A DNA stretch of 64,000 nt from Flavobacteriales bacterium (GTDB lineage Bacteria; Bacteroidota; Bacteroidia; Flavobacteriales_F; PHOS-HE28), in NCBI GenBank assembly GCA_016710015.1, contig JADJLR010000009.1, forward strand, positions 124,001 to 188,000, in the 5' to 3' direction. Position 1 is the stretch's first letter. Every line of letters begins with the position of its first letter. The position numbers were made by a program, and so were the translations under genes. The notes beneath the pieces are model-generated. The model saw only the letters and a list, made by a program, of their open reading frames with translations, had not been told where the DNA came from and did no database searches. Of the stretch, positions 1-8,501 are shown one piece after another.

Positions 1-1209
1 GTGGACGATCTCGTGGAAGTATCCCGGCACCCCTGGGTATCTTTGCGCACCCTACCGACCCGTCCGACCCGCATGCTTGTATGCCAGCGCCCCGAGGCCC
101 TTCTACTGCTCGCCGATGGAACACTTTTCCGAGGCCGGGCGATCGGCGCTCTGGGCATCACCACAGGGGAGATCTGCTTCAATACCGGGATGACGGGCTA
201 TCAGGAGATCTTCACGGATCCCAGTTATACCGGCCAGATCATGACGATGGCCAGTCCGCACATCGGAAACTACGGGGTGAAGTCGGGCGAAGAGGAAGGC
301 CCGAAGATCAGCATCGCTGGCTTGGTGGTGAAGAAATTCAGCGAGGTGTGGAGCCGAAGTGGTGGTGATGGGTCGTTGGATGATCTCCTCTTAGCACAAG
401 GGGTCGTTGGCATCAGTGATGTGGATACGCGTAAGCTGGTTCGGCACATCCGGGATCGGGGTGCACAGAATGCCATCATCAGTTCTATGGAGATGGATGT
501 GGAGGTCTTGAAGAAGGCATTGGCCGCAGCGCCCGACATGGCAGGGTTGGAACTCTCTAGCCGAGTGACCACGAAGAAGGCCTACACGGTCGGGGCGGAA
601 CATGCACCTTATCGGGTGGCCTTGATCGACTTCGGCGTGAAGCGCAACATCGAACGGTGCCTCGTGGAACGCGCTTGTCAGGTAAAGGTGTTTCCACTAA
701 CCACACCCTTCGTGGAGATCATGAAATGGGATCCGCACGGCATCATGCTCAGCAATGGCCCGGGCGATCCAAGTGCCATGCCAAAGAGCGTTGGCTTGGT
801 GAAGGAGGTGCTCGCTGCCGGGTTGCCGGTCTTCGGCATTTGCTTGGGCCACCAGTTGATCGCAGAGAGCCTTGGCATGCGAACGGAAAAGATGCACCAC
901 GGCCACCGTGGGATCAACCACCCCATCAAGGACCTGACGACCGGGCAGGACGAGGTGACCTCCCAGAACCACGGCTTCGTGGTTCGCCGCAACGATGCGG
1001 AGGCGAACAAGGGTGTCGAGATCACGCACGTGCATTTGAACGATGGGAGCGTTGCCGGTTTCCGGTTGAAGGACCGGCAGGTATTCTGCGTGCAATACCA
1101 TCCCGAAGCCGGTCCCGGCCCTTTGGATAGCAGATACCTCTTCGACCGGTTCGTAGCGAACATGAAAGCCCATATTCCCGTAAGAACCGCCCGAACCCAG
1201 AACGCCTAA
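1..1209 (+). CDS. carA: Carbamoyl-phosphate synthase small subunit (glutamine amidotransferase)
   Basis: The small subunit hydrolyses glutamine and passes ammonia to CarB to make carbamoyl phosphate for pyrimidine and arginine synthesis. The N-terminal CPSase domain has the family block GEICFNTGMTGYQEIFTDPS. The class I glutamine amidotransferase domain follows, with GICLGHQL (nucleophile C281, counted from base 1) and the H367/E369 pair in YHPEAGPGP. The frame is open to the window edge, but homology begins near ALLLLADG, so the ATG at 73 is a better start than the GTG at 1. The stop lies 14 bases before eno. In many Bacteroidota carA-eno follows the rpoA-rplQ end of the ribosomal operon, so the window probably begins just after rplQ (inference). 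Confidence 0.95.
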   Translation: MDDLVEVSRHPWVSLRTLPTRPTRMLVCQRPEALLLLADGTLFRGRAIGALGITTGEICFNTGMTGYQEIFTDPSYTGQIMTMASPHIGNYGVKSGEEEGPKISIAGLVVKKFSEVWSRSGGDGSLDDLLLAQGVVGISDVDTRKLVRHIRDRGAQNAIISSMEMDVEVLKKALAAAPDMAGLELSSRVTTKKAYTVGAEHAPYRVALIDFGVKRNIERCLVERACQVKVFPLTTPFVEIMKWDPHGIMLSNGPGDPSAMPKSVGLVKEVLAAGLPVFGICLGHQLIAESLGMRTEKMHHGHRGINHPIKDLTTGQDEVTSQNHGFVVRRNDAEANKGVEITHVHLNDGSVAGFRLKDRQVFCVQYHPEAGPGPLDSRYLFDRFVANMKAHIPVRTARTQNA

Positions 1210-1223
1210 ATCGAATTGTTGCA

Positions 1224-2510
1224 ATGAGTTTGATCGCCAAGATCCACGCCAGGGAGATCCTTGATTCACGCGGAAATCCCACCATCGAAGTGGATGTTTG
1301 GACGGATTCCGGACACATGGGCCGGGCTGCCGTTCCGAGCGGTGCAAGCACCGGTGCGCATGAAGCCGCCGAACTGCGCGATGGCGACAAGAAGCGCTAT
1401 ATGGGCAAAGGCGTGAGCAAAGCCGTTCTGAACGTGAACGGCACCTTGAACAATGAACTGAACGGCGCACTGATCACCGAACAAGCGATGATCGACAAGG
1501 CCTTGATCGCATTGGATGGAACACCGAACAAATCGAATCTGGGGGCGAACGCGATCCTCGGCGTGAGCTTGGCGGTTGCCAAAGCGGCAACCAGTGAAGC
1601 CGGTCTTCCACTCTACCGGTATGTGGGCGGCGTGAATGCCAACGTCCTGCCCGTTCCGTTGATGAACATCCTGAACGGCGGTGCGCACGCGGACAACAAA
1701 GTGGACGTGCAGGAATTCATGATCATGCCGGTAGGTGCCAAGCATTTCGCCGAAGGTCTGCGCATGGGTGCCGAGGTGTTCCACCAGTTGAAGTCCGTGT
1801 TGAAGAAGAAGGGGTTGAGCACCAATGTCGGCGATGAAGGCGGTTTCGCGCCCGACCTCCCTAGCAATGAAGATGCCTTGAAACTCGTGATGCAAGCGAT
1901 CGAACAAGCCGGGTTCAAACCGGGAGAAGATATCGTACTCGCATTGGATTGCGCCAGCACCGAGTTCTACGATACCAAGAAGAAGCGCTATACGCTGGAA
2001 AGCACCGGCGATAGTTTGACGAGCGATGAAATGGTGGCCATGTGGGCCGACTGGGCCAAGCGCTATCCCATCGTGAGCATCGAGGATGGTATGTCCGAAG
2101 ACGATTGGGATGGCTGGAAGAAATTGACCGAGACCATCGGGGACAAGGTGCAATTGGTAGGCGATGATCTCTTCGTCACCAATACGAAGCGCCTATCAGA
2201 AGGGATCGATAGGAACATCGCGAACAGCATCCTCGTGAAGGTGAATCAGATCGGTACGCTCACAGAGACCATGGAGGCGGTGGAAATGGCGCATCGCGCA
2301 GGCTACACCAGCATCATGAGCCACCGGAGCGGAGAGACGGAGGACAACACCATCGCCGATCTCGCTGTTGCGATGAACTGTGGGATGATCAAGACCGGAA
2401 GTGCATCACGTAGCGATCGCATCGCGAAGTACAACCAACTGCTACGGATCGAAGAGCAATTGGGTGCTGCTGCGGTCTATCCCGGTCGTGGTTTGCGCTA
2501 CGTGGGTTGA
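1224..2510 (+). CDS. eno: Enolase (phosphopyruvate hydratase)
   Basis: Catalyses 2-phosphoglycerate to phosphoenolpyruvate in glycolysis; cytosolic, Mg-dependent. At 428 residues it is the normal family length. Visible signatures are the N-terminal AREILDSRGNPTIEVDV, the GDEGGFAPD loop with the acid/base glutamate at E205, the metal-binding SIEDGMSEDDWDGW, the catalytic lysine K339 in SILVKVNQIGTLTET, and SHRSGETED. The ATG at 1224 is supported because the canonical N-terminus starts immediately. It lies 14 bases after carA and is probably co-transcribed with it. Its stop is only 4 bases from the convergent LtaS-like gene. Confidence 0.98.
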   Translation: MSLIAKIHAREILDSRGNPTIEVDVWTDSGHMGRAAVPSGASTGAHEAAELRDGDKKRYMGKGVSKAVLNVNGTLNNELNGALITEQAMIDKALIALDGTPNKSNLGANAILGVSLAVAKAATSEAGLPLYRYVGGVNANVLPVPLMNILNGGAHADNKVDVQEFMIMPVGAKHFAEGLRMGAEVFHQLKSVLKKKGLSTNVGDEGGFAPDLPSNEDALKLVMQAIEQAGFKPGEDIVLALDCASTEFYDTKKKRYTLESTGDSLTSDEMVAMWADWAKRYPIVSIEDGMSEDDWDGWKKLTETIGDKVQLVGDDLFVTNTKRLSEGIDRNIANSILVKVNQIGTLTETMEAVEMAHRAGYTSIMSHRSGETEDNTIADLAVAMNCGMIKTGSASRSDRIAKYNQLLRIEEQLGAAAVYPGRGLRYVG

Positions 2511-2514
2511 TCGT

Positions 2515-4377
2515 TCACTGGCTCAGTTCGATGTACTGATCCAGCAGGGTCTGTTCCAAGGCCTTGCCGTTCGTAAGCTGCTCATTCTTTTGTACAATGG
2601 TCGCTGTTCCACTCTCTTGTAATAGCAGACCGGAAAGGTTGTCGAATACTTGTACGCCGGAGGGGTCGGCTATCCCGAATCCATCATCGAATGTCCAGAA
2701 GGCGAAGTGGGGCACCGTGGTATCGAAGAGGTCCGCACCCCACGATGAACGGAACGGGGCAAGCCCCAATTGACCCATGAGCGTCTTGGGCAGGTCCACA
2801 TGACAGCCGAAGGTCGTGTTCTGGATTCCATGGTATTTCGCATCCAGTGCACCGCCCGTGAACAACAATGGAATGTGATGCCGCTCGGCCATGTGGCTCG
2901 CCCGGTCGTATGGAAGGTAGTGGCCGTGATCCGCCACCACCACGATCAGCGTGTTCCTGTACCACGGCTGCTGCTTGCATCGATCGAGGAATGCGCCAAG
3001 TGTTCGGTCCGTGTAGTGGACGCTGTTGCGGTATTGTTGCGATGGATCCTTTCCGGGAAATCCCTCATCGATCGGAACGTCGAACGGCTCGTGGCTGGTG
3101 CTGGTCATCAACACATGGAAGAAAGGCGTAGCCGCGTTTTCAGCTTCCCGTAGGTGGAATTCGAACAGTTCTTCGTCGTACGCTCCCCATCGCGTTCGGT
3201 TCTTGATCGGGAACGAATTCTCATCGTGTACATGATCGAAGCCCATGGCCTCCAAATATGCGCGCGTATTCGCGAAGGCCACATCGCCAGCGTAGAAATA
3301 AGTAGAGTGGTAGCCTGCTGAGTCCAACACATTGGTGAAGCTCGGTAGTCGATCGAACTTTCCGTATTGGCGGATGATCGTGGTCTTCGGTTGGGACGGA
3401 AAGCCACTGATGATGGCGCACAATCCCTGTTCGGTCCGAAACCCGGTAGAGTAGAAGTTCCTGAAGAGGATGCCATCCTGCGCAGCGCGATCGAAGCCTG
3501 GCGTGACACCCGTATCTCCACCGAGAACGCCCACCACATCGGCCGTCCAACTTTCCAGCAACACCAGAATGATGTTCGGCTGTTCGGTCGTCAAGACACT
3601 ACGCGGTGGCTCAAGTGTGCGTGGATACAACGCACTGGATCGCTCTTTTGCCTCTTCTGCGGACAAGAACATGTAGGGGTTCGATCCGATCTCCGGTGGT
3701 TCCGCAAGCAGCACGATGAAATTCCACGTGCCGTTCAGCGCACCTAGGTTCAGGATCGGATGTGCACTGTGGTAGCTCCAACTGCGATCAATGGGGTAGG
3801 GCTGGGTGCCTCCACGCATACCCACGATCAGCACAATGGGTAGCAACAAGGCGAGCGACCATCGCAGCCAGCCCTTTTCAATGTGGTAAGGCTGTGCATG
3901 ATCGATCCGAAAGAGCACCAGAAAGGCGATCGCGATCTCGGCCAGCAAGATCACGATCAACTGGCCAACGGGTGCGCCGGCGGCTGCAGCCAGCGCTTCT
4001 TCCGGATAGATCAAATAGGAGATGGCCTTGTGATTGACCTTGGTTCCCCATGCCGTGAAGAGGCCGATGTCACAGACATGGATGATGCACGAAAGCACCA
4101 CGAATACCGCCGTGATCGGCCGAAGCACCTTGCGCAGTCCGGGAATCTCGCGGAACTTCAGAACGATGGTGCAAAGCGCCACAGGTAGGATCAAGTAACA
4201 TGCTGTTGCGATGTCCATGGGCAACCCATGGAGAAAGGCTTGTCGAATGTCAATTGATCCGATCCCGACCAAGCGTTGGGCATCGAAGAATAGAAATACG
4301 GACTCTTGGATCAAGAAGAGCGAGATCCAGAACAGGAGCAGTGAAACGAGTAAGCGTAGTAGTGCGCTCATTCTCAA
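2515..4377 (-). CDS. LtaS-like membrane phosphoglycerol transferase/sulfatase-family protein
   Basis: A 620-residue protein with about five N-terminal transmembrane helices (residues ~8-190) and a C-terminal extracytoplasmic alkaline-phosphatase/sulfatase-fold domain (~260-560). Metal and nucleophile motifs of the LtaS/OpgB/EptA superfamily are visible: NIILVLLESW (metal glutamate), the likely threonine nucleophile in FRTEQGLCAIISGFPSQP, and VVVADHGHY (Asp-His ligands), followed by HMAERHHIPLLFTG. Gram-negative relatives transfer phosphoglycerol or phosphoethanolamine to envelope glycans; the substrate here cannot be read from sequence. It is convergent with eno and the gene after it on the same strand is 48 bases away. 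Confidence 0.85.
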   Translation of the reverse strand: MRMSALLRLLVSLLLFWISLFLIQESVFLFFDAQRLVGIGSIDIRQAFLHGLPMDIATACYLILPVALCTIVLKFREIPGLRKVLRPITAVFVVLSCIIHVCDIGLFTAWGTKVNHKAISYLIYPEEALAAAAGAPVGQLIVILLAEIAIAFLVLFRIDHAQPYHIEKGWLRWSLALLLPIVLIVGMRGGTQPYPIDRSWSYHSAHPILNLGALNGTWNFIVLLAEPPEIGSNPYMFLSAEEAKERSSALYPRTLEPPRSVLTTEQPNIILVLLESWTADVVGVLGGDTGVTPGFDRAAQDGILFRNFYSTGFRTEQGLCAIISGFPSQPKTTIIRQYGKFDRLPSFTNVLDSAGYHSTYFYAGDVAFANTRAYLEAMGFDHVHDENSFPIKNRTRWGAYDEELFEFHLREAENAATPFFHVLMTSTSHEPFDVPIDEGFPGKDPSQQYRNSVHYTDRTLGAFLDRCKQQPWYRNTLIVVVADHGHYLPYDRASHMAERHHIPLLFTGGALDAKYHGIQNTTFGCHVDLPKTLMGQLGLAPFRSSWGADLFDTTVPHFAFWTFDDGFGIADPSGVQVFDNLSGLLLQESGTATIVQKNEQLTNGKALEQTLLDQYIELSQ

Positions 4378-4425
4378 TGAATGCCTTATTGGTCAGCGGT
4401 GGATCAAGATCGGATCACCTTGTGA

Positions 4426-6861
4426 TCAATGGCCGATCACGATGGATCGGGTAGGACCTTGGTTCCCCCGGTCATCGATGAACTGTAGGACGTAGGATCC
4501 GGACACCAGCCCGAGAACGTCGATCCGGGTGCTGCGACCTTGCACGATGGCGCTGGCCACTTCACGGCCAGTGTTGTCCAGCATGCGGATGCGCCCCTTG
4601 ACCACATCCTTGTCGAAACGGATGTTGATGTGGTCCGTCGCTGGGTTCGGATGAATGGTCCATTGATCATTATTCGGATCGGACTCAACCAAACCAACCG
4701 CACTCCTACGCCAAGCCAACACATATTCGCCAACGCGCAGGCTATCCGTGTCCATGCGTCCGTACTTGTCTGTTGGGCTACCGAACGTGGTCACGCGATC
4801 GGACCAGAACACCCAAGGATCCGTAGGCGTTGCGCGGAATAGCAACACCAGACTGTCCTCGTGGAAGGCGACCCCTTCGTGATCCTGCATCAGTCCCACA
4901 TCGAGGTTCCCCGAGGTGGTGTTCCGGCCATCGAAGAAGATCCGACCAATAAAGCGTGAAGCATCGGTCCAGTTTCCGGAAACGCGCCAATAGCGGTCCG
5001 GTGAGATCACGTAGGCGAACGGATCCTCCACGGTGCCTTCATCCGCTGCGACCCAGTATTGCTCCAGTCTCACGATCACGGGATCACCGGCGAACTGTGG
5101 TCGCACCTCCAAATTGGCGAGGCTGGAAAAGAATATCGAGGTGGTGGAGATCGTATCCGTTTCGCCGGTCATGGCCAAGGAGAGTTTGTCGTCATCATTC
5201 AACCAGACCCAAGCCGGCTCGAATGGGACCGTGAGCGAGACCGCAGAGCTGGCACCGCCCACCAACACGGTATCCCGAAAAACGTTGGCTGGATCCGCTC
5301 CGATCACCGCGATCGTGATCGGTACGTGGTGGTATGCCGCAGCTGGTCCGCGTTGTTTCTGGCCGATGGTCAGATCCACGGACCATGCATCGTTGATCGG
5401 TGTAATGGTCTGTGCATCGATCTCGAAGGCCGTCCAGCCCGGTTGCTGGATCCAATCCGTGAAGAAATCCGTAAGGTCCACACCGGTCGCCATGGAGAGG
5501 TGATCCCGGAGCAATTCGGTGTTCACCGGCTGAAAGGCGTAGGTCGTCAAGAAGCTCGTAAGACCTGCACTGAATGCTTCGTCGCCGATGTAAGCGCGCA
5601 AGGAATGCAGCACGTCTGCGCCCTTGTTGTAGGAGTGTTCGCCGTAGGTCCACGCTTGTGGTACCTCGTTGAGTGCCCACCAACCTTCGTCCATCAGGTG
5701 TGCGCGATGCACCATGTTCCGGTGGTTCAGTCGCACGGTGGACATGTAGCGTTGGCGACCGTACACATCTTCCAAGAAGAGGTAGCTGAGGTATTCCGCG
5801 AAGCCCTCGTTGATGTACATCTCCTCGGCGCGATCGCAGGTAACGAGATTCCCGAACCAGTGATGGGCCAATTCATGCGCCATGACATCTTCATTCTGCA
5901 AAGTGCCGTTGGCAATGGAACGTGGATAATGGATGCTCGTGGCATGCTCCATCGCTCCGATGTTCGTGAGGACATAGCCAACGCGCTCCCAACGGTAGGG
6001 TCCGAAAAGTGCCTCGAAATGATCGAAGGAATCCTGTAGGTGCGTGAACGAGGCTTTCATGTTGGCCGTATCATTCGCGGCTGCGATCAATTCCACGGGT
6101 ATGGCGTTGCCAGCAGTGCTGACCAAGGTATCCCGCGCCACCGCGAGGTTCGCGGCCGCAACAGAAGCGAGGTACGCTGGCATGGTCTCGGCGATCCGCC
6201 AATGGCTTACAACGGTATCGCCACCCAGTGGAATGTGTTCGATCAAGGATCCGTTGCAATAGGCAAGGCGGCCACCTGCGGTCTTGATCAGGAATTCGTA
6301 GGTGCTGCGCTCGGTGAAATTGTCCAGGCATGGGAACCAACTGCGCCCATAGGAATGCGGAATGCTTTCGAAGGCTACGCCGAGGTTGTACGTCATACCA
6401 GAAGAAGTGTAGAAGCCGCCGAATCCACTGGGGTCCACTGCCGGGTCGCCGCGGTAGTGGACCGAAATGGTGATCGTGTCGGCGGTGCCGATCGGCTCGG
6501 GGAAGGCCACCTCCAGAACTTCGCCGGATTGGGAGTGGGGCAGGAGTCCGCCCGCATTCGTCACGGAATCAACGACGAGGGCGAGCAGGTCCAGATGGAA
6601 TTGGTCGATGCCCTCCGCGCGTGGCACGGCAGTGATGTCACAACGGCCCGCGATCAGGTTCCCAAGGGTCAGATCCAACGTGATCCGCTGGTGCAGGATG
6701 TCCATCGGGGCGAGATCGCGATCCGCCTTTGGCTGAAGGAACGAACGATGGAGCTGCTTGCTCGATCGGCAATCGACTTGCCCGTTCGTGGTTTGCGGGG
6801 TAAGAGCAGCAAGTGAATAGATGATCAGCGCACTGAACGCTTGAAGGACGGATCGAACCAT
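4426..6861 (-). CDS. M1-family metallopeptidase with T9SS type A sorting domain
   Basis: A secreted zinc aminopeptidase-like protein of 811 residues. The order is a signal peptide ending near TTNGQ, an M1 N-terminal beta domain, the GAMEN-like exopeptidase motif GAMEHA, and the zinc site HELAHHWFGN (H329, E330, H333) with the third ligand E352 in NEGFAEY, which fits HEXXH-X18-E. The last ~75 residues (from NPATDHINIRF, ending in SGSYVLQF and RSIVIGH) are a typical type A T9SS C-terminal sorting domain, so the enzyme is probably exported and surface-anchored or released. Likely peptide scavenging; substrate unknown. It is the first of two M1-type proteins in the window. Confidence 0.93.
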   Translation of the reverse strand: MVRSVLQAFSALIIYSLAALTPQTTNGQVDCRSSKQLHRSFLQPKADRDLAPMDILHQRITLDLTLGNLIAGRCDITAVPRAEGIDQFHLDLLALVVDSVTNAGGLLPHSQSGEVLEVAFPEPIGTADTITISVHYRGDPAVDPSGFGGFYTSSGMTYNLGVAFESIPHSYGRSWFPCLDNFTERSTYEFLIKTAGGRLAYCNGSLIEHIPLGGDTVVSHWRIAETMPAYLASVAAANLAVARDTLVSTAGNAIPVELIAAANDTANMKASFTHLQDSFDHFEALFGPYRWERVGYVLTNIGAMEHATSIHYPRSIANGTLQNEDVMAHELAHHWFGNLVTCDRAEEMYINEGFAEYLSYLFLEDVYGRQRYMSTVRLNHRNMVHRAHLMDEGWWALNEVPQAWTYGEHSYNKGADVLHSLRAYIGDEAFSAGLTSFLTTYAFQPVNTELLRDHLSMATGVDLTDFFTDWIQQPGWTAFEIDAQTITPINDAWSVDLTIGQKQRGPAAAYHHVPITIAVIGADPANVFRDTVLVGGASSAVSLTVPFEPAWVWLNDDDKLSLAMTGETDTISTTSIFFSSLANLEVRPQFAGDPVIVRLEQYWVAADEGTVEDPFAYVISPDRYWRVSGNWTDASRFIGRIFFDGRNTTSGNLDVGLMQDHEGVAFHEDSLVLLFRATPTDPWVFWSDRVTTFGSPTDKYGRMDTDSLRVGEYVLAWRRSAVGLVESDPNNDQWTIHPNPATDHINIRFDKDVVKGRIRMLDNTGREVASAIVQGRSTRIDVLGLVSGSYVLQFIDDRGNQGPTRSIVIGH

Positions 6862-6912
6862 GGTCGAAAATAGGACGTGGGGGCCAATGAGGCATTCCCT
6901 TTTCAGGATCCC

Positions 6913-6920
6913 TACATTTG
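6913..6920 (+). promoter_or_regulatory. Promoter -7 element for the helical protein gene
   Basis: TACATTTG matches the Bacteroidota primary-sigma -7 consensus TAnnTTTG. Initiation would fall near 6927, about 30 bases before the ATG at 6958. This rules out the longer reading frame beginning at 6877, which would start upstream of the promoter. I see no good -33 TTTG partner. Confidence 0.6.
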
Positions 6921-6957
6921 GTACACCTGTTGGGATCCCAATGATCGAACCCGGAAC

Positions 6958-8496
6958 ATGAAACCGAGCACCGAATTACATGACCTTATCAAGTCCTTGA
7001 CGAAGTCCGAGAAGCGCTTCTTCAAGTTGCATTCGTCGCTTCAATCCGGCGACAAGAACTACTTGCGGATCTTCGATGCGATCGATAAGCAGAAGGCGTA
7101 CGACGAGGACGCGATCAAGAAAGTATTCGCCAAGGAGACCTTCATCAAACACCTGCCGTCGGAGAAGAATCACTTGTACAAATTGATCTTGAAATCCTTG
7201 CGTGCCTACCATTCGGAGAGTTCGGTAAGTGGGATATTGAAACAGGAGATCAAGAACATCGAGATCCTCTACCAAAAAGCACTTTATGTGGAGTGCAACA
7301 AACTGCTGCACCGGGCCAAACGCGTTGCGAAGGAGAATGAACGATTCTATTACTGGTTCGAATTGCTCAACTGGGAGAAGATGCTCTTGGAGGAGGCCTA
7401 CGAATCCGGAGAATTCACCAAGGATCTGGATGCGCTGATCGAGGAGGAGAGGGACGTGATCGAGAAGCTACGGAACTTGGCGGCCTACCACATCCTGTAC
7501 AGCAAGATCAACTATGTGTTCCGCAGCGGTGGGTATGTGCGCACCGATGAGGAGCATGCGATGGTCGAGGAGATCAGCGAGCATCAGCTGATCAAAGGGA
7601 AGAACACGGCTTTATCATGGAGGGCCGCGACGATCTGTTATTACACCCAAGGGTTCTGTCAATGGGCAAAGCGCGATTGGGCGACCAGCTTGGTGAAATT
7701 CGCTCGGGTGAAACAGATCCTGGATGAACATCCATTGATCAAGGCCGACCTGCCCAAGAGGTATATCAAGGCCTTGCACTACATCATCAACGCGCAGATC
7801 GAACTGTTGGACCTGAAGAATGCCAGAGCGAACATCAAATACATGCGCGAGTTGCCAGGAACCCCCGGATTCCAAGGTCAGAACATCGATGCTCAGGTGT
7901 TCGTAGCGAGTTTCGTGAGCGAGTTGCGGCTCTTGGATCGGGCGGGAGAGCACGTCAAAGCCATGGCCTTGGCCGATCCCATCCTAGCGGGCATGGAAGA
8001 ACTGGGCGATCGGTTGCATAAGGAGCATGAGCTGGAGTTCTATTTCACATTGGCAAGGGTACACTTTGGTGGCGGCGAGATGAACAAGGCATTGTTCTGG
8101 TTGAACAAGGTGCTGAACGACAACGAGCCCACCCTGCGCCAAGACATCTTCACGTACGCTCGGTTGTTCAATCTGGTCATCCACTACGAACTCGGCAACT
8201 TTGATCTATTGGAGTACATCGTACGTTCCACGCAACGCTTCCTCAGCAAACGCCATCGTGCCGAACAGATGGAGAATATCTTGATGGATCATGTCAAGAA
8301 GTTGGCGCGCACCACGGATCCAGTTTCGAAGCGGGAACTATTCCAAACCATGCATGATCAATTCATGCCGCTGCTGAGTGACCCGAACGAAAGCCTTGTT
8401 CTGAAATACTTCGATGTGTTGGCCTGGGTGGTTTCTCACTTGGAGGACACCACCTTCAGCGCAGTTGTGAAAAGCAGGGCAACTGAACGACCCTGA
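6958..8496 (+). CDS. Conserved Bacteroidota alpha-helical (TPR-like) protein of unknown function
   Basis: 512 residues from the ATG at 6958, which is preferred over an upstream in-frame ATG at 6877 because a TACATTTG promoter element sits between them. The protein is soluble, lysine/glutamate-rich and helical throughout. It opens with ELHDLIKSLTKSEKRFFKLH and shows helix pairs typical of TPR-like solenoids, for example FYFTLARVHFGGGEMNKALFWLNKVL near residues 365-385. There is no signal peptide, membrane segment or catalytic motif. I recognise the type as a conserved hypothetical of Bacteroidota but know no function. It is convergent with the OmpA/PD40 gene, with 5 bases between the stops. 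Confidence 0.75.
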   Translation: MKPSTELHDLIKSLTKSEKRFFKLHSSLQSGDKNYLRIFDAIDKQKAYDEDAIKKVFAKETFIKHLPSEKNHLYKLILKSLRAYHSESSVSGILKQEIKNIEILYQKALYVECNKLLHRAKRVAKENERFYYWFELLNWEKMLLEEAYESGEFTKDLDALIEEERDVIEKLRNLAAYHILYSKINYVFRSGGYVRTDEEHAMVEEISEHQLIKGKNTALSWRAATICYYTQGFCQWAKRDWATSLVKFARVKQILDEHPLIKADLPKRYIKALHYIINAQIELLDLKNARANIKYMRELPGTPGFQGQNIDAQVFVASFVSELRLLDRAGEHVKAMALADPILAGMEELGDRLHKEHELEFYFTLARVHFGGGEMNKALFWLNKVLNDNEPTLRQDIFTYARLFNLVIHYELGNFDLLEYIVRSTQRFLSKRHRAEQMENILMDHVKKLARTTDPVSKRELFQTMHDQFMPLLSDPNESLVLKYFDVLAWVVSHLEDTTFSAVVKSRATERP

Positions 8497-8501
8497 ATCG
8501 G